Assembly (NCBI GenBank): GCA_019637335.1
Contig: JAHBVV010000004.1
Location: 144,471 to 208,470, forward strand
From: Candidatus Hydrogenedentota bacterium
GTDB lineage: Bacteria > Hydrogenedentota > Hydrogenedentia > Hydrogenedentales > JAEUWI01
Direction of reading: 5' to 3'
DNA length: 64,000 bases
The position numbers and the translations under genes are program-made. Shown in pieces: positions 16,038 through 25,325 of this stretch (its first letter is position 1; each line of letters opens with the position of its first letter). Under the pieces are notes generated by a model. It was given only the letters and a program-made list of their open reading frames with translations. It did not search any database and had not been told where the DNA came from.

Positions 16038-17537
16038 CTAGAATTTCAGCTGCAGATCGAAGTGGATATAGTCCGCGTCGTCGTTGTCCGTGCCGGCCAC
16101 CAGTTCAAGGCCGTTCCGCGCGAAGAAATGGCCCTGTTCGAGTCCATCACCGACGAAGAGGTGCTCCCAGACCAGCGCGAGCGAAAGATCGGCGCTATAC
16201 TGGTACTTCGCCATCAGGAAGGTGGTCCAGCCAAGCTCCTTGTCGTTTGGACGCGTCCAGGCCGGGTAGAAGAAGAGCACGGGGGTTTCGAAGGGTTCAT
16301 CGATTTCGAAATAGGCGACTTTCGCGCCCAGCGTAATCTTCTCGGTCGGTTTCGCGGTCGCGCCGGCGCGAATCTGCCAGAAATTGGAGAGTTCCTGGGT
16401 GATGCCGAGGTTCAGGCTGTAGGGCGTTCCCGGAAACAGCCGGTTGAAGCTCACGCTCGCGCGGCCCTCGCCGGGGAATAGGACGTCTTCCCACCGAAAT
16501 TCGCGGTTGTCCTCGCCCTGGAACCAGGCGCCGCCCACATAGATCCGCGGATTCCACGCCATGTCCAGCGTATACCCCACTTCGAGGTCTGTGGCGAAGT
16601 TTCCGTAGTCGGCGTCCGTATCCCCGTAGGTTACCGGCGTGAAGAGCCCGCCCACGTGGTCCGCATTGCCAAACTGGTAGGCGATCTCCCAGTCGTAGTC
16701 GAAGGCGCCGTGGCTGCCCCAGATCCGCGCGCCGGCGGTGTGCTGCCAGGAGGCCCGGTAGTCGTCGAGGCCGAGCAGGCTTTCGAACCACTCGCCCGCC
16801 GGCCCCAGGGTTGTGTCCACGGGTTCGTTTCCGTCGCGGACCAGCATCCAGTACAGCGAGAGCTTGACACTATCGAGGCCCTTCCAGGTTCCGTAGACGC
16901 CGTAGAAGTCCAGATCCTCATCGCCCGCGATGGTCTCGTTCAGCTTCATCCACCACGCGTCCACCTCGAAGTCCGCTGGCGTCCATGTCAGGCGGACGCC
17001 ATCGAAGGAGCGCCCGATGATGGCGGTGGCGATGTCGTCGACCAGCCAGCCCTTCCCGAGCCGCATTTCCTGGCGTCCCAGGCGCGCGCGGAGCGGAAGT
17101 CCGAACGTTTTGCGCGTCTCAATGTAGGCCTGGTACAGGTCGGCCGATCCGTTGGCTGCGGCCCGGTCCGCGCCGCTGATAACGTTGCTACGGAAGGATT
17201 GCCCCCATAGATCGTAGCTCTCGAATTCGGCGAACGCGGAAACGTCCGAGGTGAAATCCGCCTTGACGTTCAGGCGGGTGCGGTGCTCGACGAAGGCCAG
17301 ATCATTGCCCGCGCTGTCGAAATCGAAGCGGCTGTTCAGTCCAAAAGGGCCGAGCGGGCGGTTGGCGAAGCTGTATCCAACATACCGGGGCGTGGCCGGG
17401 CCGGCGATGGCGTTGCTGTAGTTGTCGTTCCAGAAGCGGCCACGGATGCGGATCTCCCCGCCGGCCTGGACCGACTGGAGTTCTGCGAGCGCGGTTGAGG
17501 CGAGTACCAGGGCGGCGGTGCACAGGATGCGTTTCAT
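16038..17537 (-). CDS. Outer-membrane beta-barrel porin, alginate-export family-like
   Basis: A 499-residue outer-membrane protein. Residues 1-20 ('MKRILCTAALVLASTALAEL') are a signal peptide. The rest alternates polar and aromatic residues in about 18 strand-like stretches and ends in Phe ('LQLKF'), as outer-membrane barrels do. The sequence 'RARLGRQEMRLGKGWLVDD', followed by 'FDGVRLTW', recalls the alginate-export (AlgE-like) porin family, so it may pass anionic sugars. GGGGAGA lies 9 nt before the ATG. A TTGAAT-N17-TATAAT promoter is present upstream. Confidence 0.78.
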   Translation of the reverse strand: MKRILCTAALVLASTALAELQSVQAGGEIRIRGRFWNDNYSNAIAGPATPRYVGYSFANRPLGPFGLNSRFDFDSAGNDLAFVEHRTRLNVKADFTSDVSAFAEFESYDLWGQSFRSNVISGADRAAANGSADLYQAYIETRKTFGLPLRARLGRQEMRLGKGWLVDDIATAIIGRSFDGVRLTWTPADFEVDAWWMKLNETIAGDEDLDFYGVYGTWKGLDSVKLSLYWMLVRDGNEPVDTTLGPAGEWFESLLGLDDYRASWQHTAGARIWGSHGAFDYDWEIAYQFGNADHVGGLFTPVTYGDTDADYGNFATDLEVGYTLDMAWNPRIYVGGAWFQGEDNREFRWEDVLFPGEGRASVSFNRLFPGTPYSLNLGITQELSNFWQIRAGATAKPTEKITLGAKVAYFEIDEPFETPVLFFYPAWTRPNDKELGWTTFLMAKYQYSADLSLALVWEHLFVGDGLEQGHFFARNGLELVAGTDNDDADYIHFDLQLKF

Positions 17538-17607
17538 GGCGGCGAATCTCCCCGTATCTGGTTGGTGTTCCCGACCGGCATGCGGCTTTAACATGCATTC
17601 CAAATAC

Positions 17608-17636
17608 ATTATAATGCGCGCGGAAGCCGGATTCAA
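17608..17636 (-). promoter_or_regulatory. Sigma-70-type promoter of the porin gene
   Basis: Read on the minus strand, TTGAAT (17636-17631) and TATAAT (17613-17608) are spaced by 17 bp. The predicted start near 17601 gives a leader of about 65 nt. The remainder of the 17538-17950 gap shows no other gene or clear signal. Confidence 0.75.
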
Positions 17637-17950
17637 GTGAATTCTCCCGCAAAGACGCCCATAAGGCCCCCGCCACACGCAGTCTACGGGAGCAGGATGG
17701 GAAGGTCAACGGCTTCGCGCTGGACCTGGGTTTTCCGGCGCGGCGCGGCTCCGGAATCGCGCGGCTGTGGTCCCGCTGGATTGCGCTGTGGTATACTCGC
17801 GCTTTGCGCCGGGCCTGCGGCGCGTGCTTTCGGACGAGGCCAAACCGGGTTCCCGGGACACCAGAACGCCTTTGTTCGGAACCTTTTTCGCGGGCCGGAT
17901 ATGAATTCGTTGCAGGTAGCCGATAACCAACGGAACCATATAGACCGACC

Positions 17951-19861
17951 ATGTCCCTACTCGACTCGATCAACAGCCCCGCCGATTTTAAAGCATTCTC
18001 CATTGCCGAGCTCGAAGAGCTGGCGCGGGAGTTGCGCGCGCGCGTTTTGGACGTAGTGAACCACAACGGGGGTCACCTTTCAGCCCCCCTGGGGGTGGTG
18101 GAGCTGACGCTGGCGCTTCATTACGTGTTCGATGTCGGGCGCGACCAGTTGATTTGGGACGTGGGGCACCAGTGCTACCCGCACAAGCTACTGACCGGTC
18201 GGCGCGACGTGTTCGACACGATCCGCAAGAAGGATGGCATCAGCGGCTACCCCAAAATCTCGGAAAGCCCCTACGACTGCTTTGGGACGGGCCACTCTTC
18301 GACCTCGATATCGGCGGCGGTCGGCATGGCGGTCGCGCGGGACCGGCTGAACGAGGACTATTCGGTGATCGCGCTGATTGGGGATGGCGCGATAACGGGC
18401 GGGATGGCGCTCGAAGGCCTCAGCCACGCCGGGCACCTGGGTCTGGACATGCTGGTGATCCTGAACGACAACGAGATGTCCATTTCGCCGAACGCGAGCG
18501 CGCTGAACAAGTATTTCAATCGCCTTATCATGGCGGAGCCGTACAAGCGGGCGAAGGAAGACGCCGGTAGCTTCGTAAAGAAGGTTATCGGCAACCGCAT
18601 GACCCGCGCGATTCAGGACATCGAGAAGTCGGTGAAGGGCTACATCACCAAGGGCGCGCTTTTTCAGGAGCTCGGGGTGAATTATCTGGGGCCGGTGGAC
18701 GGGCACGACCTGCCCCTGCTGATCGAATGCCTCACGAGTATCAAGAGCATGCACGGGCCGATCCTCCTGCATTGCCGGACGGAAAAGGGCAAGGGCCTCA
18801 AAGCCGCCGAAGAAGACCCCCTCAAGTACCACGGCGTCTCCCCGCGCGCCATCAAGCCGGCGGAGGAAGAGGGCGAGCCCCTTCCCAACGAGCGCGAAAG
18901 CCAGGCGCCGCCGGCCCGCAGCTTCACGGACGCGTTTGTGGAGGGCATGCTGGAGGCCGGGGCCGCGGACGAGCGCGTGGTGGGCATTACGGCGGCGATG
19001 CCGACGGGCACGGGCCTGTCACGCTTCGAGGAGGCCTACCCCGATCGCTTTTTCGACGTGGGAATCTGCGAGCAGCACGCGGTTACGATGGCGGCGGGCA
19101 TGGCGGCGAAGGGCCTTCGCCCGGTGGCGGCCATCTACTCGACATTCCTCCAGCGCGGCTACGACCAGCTCATCCACGATGTGTGTATTCAGAAGCTGCC
19201 GGTTGTCTTCGCGATTGACCGCGCCGGGCTTGTGGGCGAGGACAGCCCCACGCAGAACGGCACCTTCGATATCTCCTTCCTCCGGTGCATTCCGGACCTC
19301 CAGGTGCTCGCGCCGCGCGACGACGTGGATACGCGCCTGATGCTGCGCTGGGCGCTCCAGCAGGACGGCCCGATCGCGATTCGTTATGCGCGCGGCAGCG
19401 CCCCCACCATCGGAGCGGCGGACGGGCGCGACATCGCGCGGGGCGAGGTGTTGCGGGAGGGAACCGACGCCACCTTCCTGGCCCTGGGGCCGTGCCTGAA
19501 GTCCTGTATCGAGGCCGCGGAGCGCCTCGCCGGGGAAGGTTATTCCGTGGGCGTCGCCGATGCGCGCTTCGTCAAGCCGCTCGATGCGGCCCTGCTGGAC
19601 AGCCTGATCGATCGCCCCATCATTACGGTGGAAGAGAACACGCTCGACGGTGGATTCGGATCCGCCGTGCTGGAGCATTTCGCGAATGCCGGCCGCCTCC
19701 AGGAGTTGCGCATTCACCGCATCGGCATTCCGGACGTATTCAGCGAGCAGGCGACCCGAAGCGAGCAGCTGGAAGCGCACGACCTGCACTCGGACGGCCT
19801 CTACCGTTCGGTGAGCGCCTATTTGCGCGCGCAGGCCGCCGAGGTGGCCGCCGGGCACTGA
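17951..19861 (+). CDS. dxs: 1-deoxy-D-xylulose-5-phosphate synthase
   Basis: A complete 636-residue thiamine-diphosphate enzyme. It condenses pyruvate and glyceraldehyde 3-phosphate in the first step of the MEP isoprenoid pathway and also feeds thiamine and pyridoxal synthesis. The ThDP/magnesium motif 'GDGAITGGMALEGLSHAG...NDNEMSIS' lies near residues 138-180. The pyrimidine-binding transketolase domain carries 'GICEQHAVTMAAGMA' and 'DRAGLVGEDSPTQNG'. The C-terminal domain is intact. It stands alone; its stop codon abuts that of the convergent GH30 gene with no spacer. Confidence 0.96.
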   Translation: MSLLDSINSPADFKAFSIAELEELARELRARVLDVVNHNGGHLSAPLGVVELTLALHYVFDVGRDQLIWDVGHQCYPHKLLTGRRDVFDTIRKKDGISGYPKISESPYDCFGTGHSSTSISAAVGMAVARDRLNEDYSVIALIGDGAITGGMALEGLSHAGHLGLDMLVILNDNEMSISPNASALNKYFNRLIMAEPYKRAKEDAGSFVKKVIGNRMTRAIQDIEKSVKGYITKGALFQELGVNYLGPVDGHDLPLLIECLTSIKSMHGPILLHCRTEKGKGLKAAEEDPLKYHGVSPRAIKPAEEEGEPLPNERESQAPPARSFTDAFVEGMLEAGAADERVVGITAAMPTGTGLSRFEEAYPDRFFDVGICEQHAVTMAAGMAAKGLRPVAAIYSTFLQRGYDQLIHDVCIQKLPVVFAIDRAGLVGEDSPTQNGTFDISFLRCIPDLQVLAPRDDVDTRLMLRWALQQDGPIAIRYARGSAPTIGAADGRDIARGEVLREGTDATFLALGPCLKSCIEAAERLAGEGYSVGVADARFVKPLDAALLDSLIDRPIITVEENTLDGGFGSAVLEHFANAGRLQELRIHRIGIPDVFSEQATRSEQLEAHDLHSDGLYRSVSAYLRAQAAEVAAGH

Positions 19862-21334
19862 TTAGTTCGCGGGCGCGCGGTACGTCGTTACCGACCGGGC
19901 GGCGGCCGTGGCGTTGAATTGCGTTCCGCCGCTCGATACCGTCAGGGGGATATCGCGCTCGGACTGGTTCACCGCGATCAACACGATGGCGCCGCCGGGA
20001 TTGCGAAACGCGACGTGCTGTATGTCCGGCAGGTTCTCGCCGGAGTCAATGCGCACCGCGCTCCGTTCGATGAACTTCATGAATTGGCCGTACATGTAGT
20101 AATCGAAATTGTAGCGCACCTCCAACGTCTCCGCGTCCAGCACAATACAGGTCTCCGTGGCTACGAACGGCCCATTGTTCGGCCCGCCGTTGGAATCGAT
20201 CATGGTCACCCAGGCGTTGTAGGAGCTGGCGCCGTTGCGGAAGAACGCGATAATGTCGGCGGCGCCTTTCAGGCCGAAAGTCGAGCCTTCGGTAAGGTAG
20301 ACCGGCTTATCCGGGAATTCCTTCAGGAATTCTCCCATCGCCTCGGGCTCCCCGACGTAGGGGTGAAACGCCGTGCCGTCAACGAATTTCGCGGCCTCGG
20401 GATCGCTCAGAATGTTGCGCGGGTACCAGAGGTTGTTGAAGTTGTGGTCGAAGCACCAGATCTTTGTGCTGATACCGGCCTGGTCAAAGGTGGGGCCGAG
20501 GTGTTCGCGGATGAAGTCGCGCTCGGGCAGGCCCATGATGTCGCGGTTCACCGGCCACCAGGTATCCTCGTCCTCCACGAGGGACCACTGGCACGAGGGA
20601 TACCACCAGCTGCGGACATCGTCGCGCTTGTTGACGCCGGGCTCGTTCTGCACCGTGACGGCGTAGATGGGGATGCCTTCCGCCGCGTAGGCGCGGATGA
20701 ACTTCACGAAATACCGCGCGTAGGCATCGTAATAGCGCGGGTACAGATGCCCGCCGATGTGGTCGTCGCCCGTCTTCATCCAGCCCGGCGGGCTCCAGGG
20801 CGAGGCGTAGAACAACAACTCGGGGTTCTTCTCCCGCGCGAGCTGGAGCACGGGCAGAATGTAGGCGCGATCCTTCTCAATCGAGAAATGCGCCAGTTCC
20901 GGGTCCTTCTCCCCCGGCGGCATGTCGTTGTAGGTGTACCAGGGGTCCCCCGTGAAATCCGGCGTCCCCATGCAGATGCGCATGGTGTTCATGCCGATGC
21001 CGTTCTCGCGGGACACCAGGCGTTCCATGACCTCGGCGCGCTTTTCTGGGGACAAACGCCACAGGTTGGCGCAGGTGGTGTGCTCCAGGGACGCGCCCAG
21101 CCCGAGTATGCGCTGGTAGGTGGTGTTCGGGTGTATCCGGATCGTCTGCGCGCCCACGTCCGCTTCGCCACCGGCCTCCAGGGGCGGCTGCGGCGCCAGG
21201 GCATGTCGCAGGTCGGGGGTGCTGACCCAGCTCTCGATTGCGTCCGAGGGGGAGGCGCCGTGCAGCGTGAAGCAGACGAGAAGCAGCGGCGCAACCGCGC
21301 CCGTTTGCAAGATTGCATGATGTCGGGTTTTCAA
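19862..21334 (-). CDS. Secreted GH30-type glycoside hydrolase (glucosylceramidase/xylanase-like)
   Basis: A 490-residue GH30-type enzyme. The acid/base glutamate is in 'VTVQNEP' and the nucleophile in 'VYLTEGS'. The N-terminal 'LGLGASLEHTTCANLWRLSPEKR' and the C-terminal beta-sandwich ('VLIAVNQSERDIPLTV') are family traits. I chose a TTG start at 21334: AGGAGAGG lies 5-6 nt upstream and a signal peptide ('KTRHHAILQTGAVAPLLL') follows directly. The upstream ATG at 21382 lies inside a dispersed repeat and has no signal peptide. The likely role is cleavage of beta-linked glucan, xylan or glycolipid outside the cytoplasm. Confidence 0.88.
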   Translation of the reverse strand: MKTRHHAILQTGAVAPLLLVCFTLHGASPSDAIESWVSTPDLRHALAPQPPLEAGGEADVGAQTIRIHPNTTYQRILGLGASLEHTTCANLWRLSPEKRAEVMERLVSRENGIGMNTMRICMGTPDFTGDPWYTYNDMPPGEKDPELAHFSIEKDRAYILPVLQLAREKNPELLFYASPWSPPGWMKTGDDHIGGHLYPRYYDAYARYFVKFIRAYAAEGIPIYAVTVQNEPGVNKRDDVRSWWYPSCQWSLVEDEDTWWPVNRDIMGLPERDFIREHLGPTFDQAGISTKIWCFDHNFNNLWYPRNILSDPEAAKFVDGTAFHPYVGEPEAMGEFLKEFPDKPVYLTEGSTFGLKGAADIIAFFRNGASSYNAWVTMIDSNGGPNNGPFVATETCIVLDAETLEVRYNFDYYMYGQFMKFIERSAVRIDSGENLPDIQHVAFRNPGGAIVLIAVNQSERDIPLTVSSGGTQFNATAAARSVTTYRAPAN

Positions 21335-21733
21335 TTTTCCTCTCCTCGATTCGGTACCGTGTTTCGTGACGCGTTGCGTCACTCGTTAAGGATGAAAATG
21401 GACGGCGGCTTCGCCGCCTGGCAGGCGGGGACGCCTGCGCTCCCAGCCTTTGACGCTTCCTTTTTTTGGATGCTGTAATCTGTTTTGTATGAGGCAGTTG
21501 TGGTGATGCTGAGGCGTGTTTTTTCAGAGCAGCCGTTCGTGACGCGTTGCGTCACTCGTTAAGGATGAAAAGCCGGTTGCTTCGCAACCGGTACACAGCC
21601 GGGACGGCTGTGCCACGTTCCTTGGACGCTTCACGTTGGTTCGTAAGAGTACCCTCGAAGGGATGTGGCACAGGCGTCCCGCCTATGTATTTTCGAAGAA
21701 GTGGATTGCATTGGGAGTCTCTGGCGGCGCCGA
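21335..21733. repeat. Intergenic hairpin-chain repeats, copies A (about 21365-21535) and B (about 21538-21690)
   Basis: Copy A begins with the dyad GTGACGCGTTGCGTCAC (21366-21382). It continues with GGCGGCTTCGCCGCC and a second hairpin, and its 61-bp core 21401-21461 is identical to 36971-37031. Copy B begins with the same 34 bases (21538-21571 equals 21365-21398) but carries different hairpins, including CCGGTTGCTTCGCAACCGG. The GH30 start is just inside one edge. No gene is seen. Confidence 0.85.
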
Positions 21734-23611
21734 TCATTCAAAGGTGGCGGACTCACCGGTGATAGCAACCTCGTACGCCTTCTGGTAGGCCGATTCATCC
21801 GCGGCATCGTTCAACACCGCGAGGAGCGTGCAGACCCGCAGTTCGCCGAGCGCGATGCGCAGTCCGGTATCCGTCCGCTCGAACTCGACGGGCGTGACGC
21901 CCTCTGGTGTCACCGCGACGACACGGGCGGGATCAATCCACGCGGGCAGCGACGTTTCGATGGTGACATTCTCGTGGGGCGTGAAGGGATACGACTCCGG
22001 GTGAATTTCGTAGTTCTGGTTGGTCACGCAGAGGAGCAGTTTGTCCGGCGCGACCAGGGGCGCCACGTCGACCTGGTCCGGCGCGGTGGTGCGCAGCGCC
22101 ACCGGATCGGCAAGCAGCAGGTCGTCGCGCACCACGCGCATCACGCGGCCCCAGTCGCGCATGGCCTCCACGGCGTCGGGGAAACGATCGGCTTCCTTCT
22201 GGCTGAAGTTGAACCAGAGGATCCCCTTCGCGCCGCGCCCCAGGTTGAACATGAGCTGGGCCGCGATCTCGTCCGGCGTCGGGCAGTAGCGTTTCGGGCG
22301 CTGATCCCAGTCGGCGATGGCCTGCGACCAGACCCAGATGGGTTTCGGTTCCGACGCCTCCTTCAGATCCCGGGTGTAGTACCCGGTCTCCTCCAGCCGC
22401 GTGCCGTAGATATGCGGCCACACACTGCTGGTCGGTGCGCCGACGCAGTAGTGATCGTGGCAGGGTATATCCGGGATAGAGGCATACTCGAAGAACTTCA
22501 CGTTCCGGCAGAGCGTGATCATGGTTGGGATGCTGGCATCGATGCTTTTGGTGCTCTGATCCTTGAGCAGCATGTCCGACGGGAGAATCGACCAGTCGGG
22601 CTCATCGTACAGCATCCAGCAGGTGACCGCCGGGTGGCCGCCCAGGCTGCGCAGCGTGTCGACCGCCGCCCCCACGCCGCTCGCGTGGACCATGGTGTGC
22701 AGGCCATATTTGGGGACGAGCTCGGCGTAGAACGGATCTTCCTTGCGCCCACCCTGGACCAGGGTGTCGATGTGGATGCGGCGCTGGAACGCATAGGTCG
22801 ATTCATCGCCGCTCCACGCGCCAATCGGGAAGCGGCTCGTATGCGCGCGCCGGTGAGCATACACCTGGCGCGTCTCGCCGTTCTCCTCCACCCCGATGCG
22901 CAGGATCAGCAGCTCGGAAGGGGCCATGGGCTTATCGAGCGCGAGCGTCCCGATGGTGTGCGCCGGCCCCTGACCCTCCGCGGCGGTCCACGTCACGTTT
23001 TTGACCGTGTGGTTCAATACCTCCGCCGACGTGAACCGGATACTGCCGGTCCCCGTGTAGCGAACGTGGAAGGTCATCTCCGAGAGGTTGTCCGGCATGA
23101 CGATCGACGCCACCCGGACCGGATCGGGCCGCAGCGCCGTTTCGCCGAATCCCACGGGCTCCCACGTGCCGTCGACAATCGCCACGGACAGCGGATTTCC
23201 CTCCGCGAATTCCGCGCTGACCGCGTTTACCTCCAGCACGGTGCTCTGGCCGGGCCGCAGGTTGGTGTCGTACCAGCGGTGCCACGCCAGGAAACGCCCG
23301 AGCAGCCAGTGGGACTCGTCCTTGCCGTTCAGCCGGTAATAGCGCAGCCGCCGCGATTCGTCGCTCGTGTTCGTAAGGTAAATGTGTATCAGGCCGCCCT
23401 GATTCGGGGTGTCCTGCTCGATTTCCCGCAGCGCCTCCGTCTCCCAGCGCGCGGGGCGGTACTCGATGCGGTCGATGCGTAGCTTCTGGTCGGGCGCGAG
23501 TTCGGTGCTGGCCCCTTTTTGCGCCGTCTGTGCGCGAGCGGCCAGGGCCACTCCGAATAGCAGAAGAAGGGCGGCCAGCACGGACGCGCGCCGCTCAAGC
23601 ATTCTCGTCAT
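21734..23611 (-). CDS. Secreted glycoside-hydrolase-like protein (TIM-barrel type, family not assigned)
   Basis: A 625-residue exported protein. Residues 1-29 ('MTRMLERRASVLAALLLLFG' onward) are a signal peptide. An N-terminal beta-sandwich (about 30-270) is followed by a barrel-like region with 'CWMLYDEPDWSILPSDML' and 'GAKGILWFNFSQKEADRFP'. A small C-terminal beta domain ends the protein. The 'YDEP' and 'LWFNFS' strand ends are where GH42/GH5-like clans keep catalytic acids, but I cannot assign a family. GAGGTG 5 nt before the ATG sets the start. The gene has a copy of the 41-bp box about 75-115 bp upstream. It lies downstream of the broken toxin locus on the same strand. Confidence 0.62.
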   Translation of the reverse strand: MTRMLERRASVLAALLLLFGVALAARAQTAQKGASTELAPDQKLRIDRIEYRPARWETEALREIEQDTPNQGGLIHIYLTNTSDESRRLRYYRLNGKDESHWLLGRFLAWHRWYDTNLRPGQSTVLEVNAVSAEFAEGNPLSVAIVDGTWEPVGFGETALRPDPVRVASIVMPDNLSEMTFHVRYTGTGSIRFTSAEVLNHTVKNVTWTAAEGQGPAHTIGTLALDKPMAPSELLILRIGVEENGETRQVYAHRRAHTSRFPIGAWSGDESTYAFQRRIHIDTLVQGGRKEDPFYAELVPKYGLHTMVHASGVGAAVDTLRSLGGHPAVTCWMLYDEPDWSILPSDMLLKDQSTKSIDASIPTMITLCRNVKFFEYASIPDIPCHDHYCVGAPTSSVWPHIYGTRLEETGYYTRDLKEASEPKPIWVWSQAIADWDQRPKRYCPTPDEIAAQLMFNLGRGAKGILWFNFSQKEADRFPDAVEAMRDWGRVMRVVRDDLLLADPVALRTTAPDQVDVAPLVAPDKLLLCVTNQNYEIHPESYPFTPHENVTIETSLPAWIDPARVVAVTPEGVTPVEFERTDTGLRIALGELRVCTLLAVLNDAADESAYQKAYEVAITGESATFE

Positions 23612-23682
23612 ACTGCACCTCGTCACCCTGTGCGGCGTACACCCTAATCGCCGCCCGAAGACAGTATAGGGACATAACCTGG

Positions 23683-23723
23683 GGGGAACAATCCGCCAGA
23701 CTACCGGTGCTATATGCCAGACT
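23683..23723. promoter_or_regulatory. 41-bp conserved box, copy 1 (direct repeats 21 bp apart)
   Basis: This differs at only one base from 25285-25325. It contains GCCAGACT at 23695-23702 and again at 23716-23723, exactly 21 bp (two helical turns) apart, preceded by GGGGAACAATCC. It lies upstream of the secreted protein gene starting at 23611. Similarity between the two copies stops sharply at both ends, as expected for a protein-binding site. Confidence 0.55.
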
Positions 23724-23863
23724 ATCATGTCGGGCAAGTTACCAATAGAACGGATAGTCGACCAAAACGCTTTCAATCGTCACTTGCGGAGGCCATTTCA
23801 CCAGTATCAGCACGCAGGATCTCGTCCACAGGTTTGTGGATGGGTTTATATGGACCCAGAACG

Positions 23864-25017
23864 CTACCTTGATCGGGCTTCGAACTCCACGGGATGGAGG
23901 GACCGAACATGCTTGTAGTCTAGAATCTTCCTGTCCGCGGTCACCAGGGGGCATGCGAGATCGATAGCGGCGGCAACAAGCATTCGATCCGCCGGATCGC
24001 GGTGTATCTCGCCGGGCAAGCGACTTGCGTTTACGGCTACCGACCGACTCAATGGAATCAGGTAACATTTTAGCCGCCTGAAGCAGCAACGCGTGTAAAC
24101 AGCACGAACGGACCGTTAATAACGAGGAAGCTCGGCAAAGGATCGCGGACATTCGTGTCCGCGGCAGGACGAGCGCAAGACATATCGTGCTCGATGTGTA
24201 TGTAAAGAGGCGCGGGTTCACAATGCTTTCCGCTCCCGGGGACGCCGGAATTCTATTCCAAACCACGTACGTCACTTTATTTCCCGGGCTCACTTTGCCG
24301 CGGACAGGAATGTCCACGATCCTGCTATTCACGCCCGTCTTGACGGAGATTCGCCTACAAAACGGTGGGTGCTTCATTCCGCGAAAGAATTACGAATCTT
24401 CGAACCCGGTCAATAGTCTCTCTTATTCGTGTGAATTTGTGTTCATTCGTGGTTGAAAATCTGTAACACTTTAGCGGAATGAAGTGCGGAACAGGATGTG
24501 ATCTTACTATTGGAGCCGTTTTGCAGGAGCGCCAGTGGTTCGCCTGCATTGCACCGAAGGTGCAAGAACACGTTGCCGGAGTCCTCCGAGGACACGCGGC
24601 TTCTGATGCAACGGTAGCGTTTCCAGAACGCTGTATTGCGCCGGGGGCGCAATCTGCCGGCGGGCCGCCGGCGCTCCATAGTTGCACGTAGCCTTTATTC
24701 AGCAAGTCGCTATGGTTTGGCCACTGTACTTCGTTCGGCTAAAGAATTAGGAAAATCTTATTTGCTTCAGACGGCTAAACTGTTACGGTATTAGTTGCAC
24801 GCCGGGATACTGCAAGGCCTGGTCGAGCCATTCGTCCAAGGGGCAGGGCAGAGTCAACCGTGTTTCCCGCGTGGAGCATGGCAACTTCCCAACAGGAAAT
24901 GATATGAACCCCAATGCCCGTGTCCTGTGCAGCATCCAAGGCCCCGATCGCCCCACGTGAAAGTTGGCTATCGCCTTGGACCCACCAGACCCACACGTGC
25001 GTGTCGAGCAATATCAC
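23864..25017 (-). pseudogene. VapC-type PIN-domain toxin gene, split by an insertion and frameshifted
   Basis: The 5' part (25017 to 24787) encodes 'ILLDTHVWVWWVQGD...SCWEVAML'. It shifts frame by one base near 24861-24868 and continues as 'LDEWLDQALQYPGVQLIP'. An insertion occupies 24062-24786. The 3' part (24061 to 23864) resumes with 'LSRSVAVNASRLPGEIHRDP' and 'PLVTADRKILDYKHVRSLHP'. Deleting the insertion plus one copy of the 8-bp target repeat restores one continuous PIN domain with all four acidic residues (LLDTH, CWEVA, DPADR, TADRK). The GTG start overlaps the antitoxin stop. VapC toxins are RNases; this one must be inactive. Confidence 0.88.
24062..24786. mobile_element. Non-autonomous IS66-like insertion (MITE-type) within vapC
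   Basis: The 725-bp insertion starts with GTAACATTTTAGCCGCC and ends, read from the other side, with GTAACAGTTTAGCCGTC. These are the end sequences of the IS66-family element at 55896. The flanks GGAATCAG (24054-24061) and GGTATTAG (24787-24794) match at 6 of 8 bases, a decayed 8-bp target duplication. Inside are an inverted repeat (about 24140-24165 with 24296-24322), an extra IS66-like end at 24463 and a chain of hairpins near 24555-24680. No transposase or other gene is present. Confidence 0.8.
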
Positions 25018-25217
25018 CGAACCGAGTCCCAGGCATCGACCTCTTCGGCGGGCTCAAATGGGGCATCATAGCGATAGGCCGTCCCCCGCAGCGCACGCGA
25101 CGAATTTCCTTCCAAGACGGTCGGAAGTAATTCAATCCGCACCCGTGTGCCATTCTCGAGTTTCGCGGGCACATCCAGCACAATGACTCCGTTTTCCACG
25201 TGTCCGTCGTATTGCAT
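25014..25217 (-). CDS. Antitoxin-like protein of the vapBC-type locus
   Basis: A 67-residue protein beginning 'MQYDGHVENGVIVLDVPAKLEN', which looks like the small beta-rich antitoxins (DUF104/AF2212-like) encoded before PIN toxins. GGAGGAG lies 5 nt before the ATG at 25217. Its stop overlaps the toxin GTG start, the normal layout for such operons. It is intact while the partner toxin is broken, so it may persist only as a remnant or as an anti-addiction antitoxin. Confidence 0.75.
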   Translation of the reverse strand: MQYDGHVENGVIVLDVPAKLENGTRVRIELLPTVLEGNSSRALRGTAYRYDAPFEPAEEVDAWDSVR

Positions 25218-25284
25218 GATTCTCCTCCGAGTCTTACAAGGCAATTCTAGCACATGACTTGTTCGATATGGAGACGTGTAAAAC

Positions 25285-25325
25285 GGGGAACAATCCGCCA
25301 GACTACCGGCGCTATATGCCAGACT
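25285..25325. promoter_or_regulatory. 41-bp conserved box, copy 2
   Basis: This copy carries GCCAGACT at 25297-25304 and 25318-25325, again 21 bp apart, preceded by GGGGAACAATCC. It lies 169 bp before the GH5 start codon. The other copy is at 23683-23723. Confidence 0.55.

Noticed and set aside
23683-23723. Sigma-54 promoter in the 41-bp box
   Set aside because: TGGCA is present on one strand, but the GG-N10-GC spacing required for a -24/-12 promoter is not met.
23739-24377. A 212-codon minus-strand open frame
   Set aside because: It crosses the insertion border and the vapC 3' part in another frame. It lacks a ribosome site and domain, while the rebuilt PIN domain explains the region.
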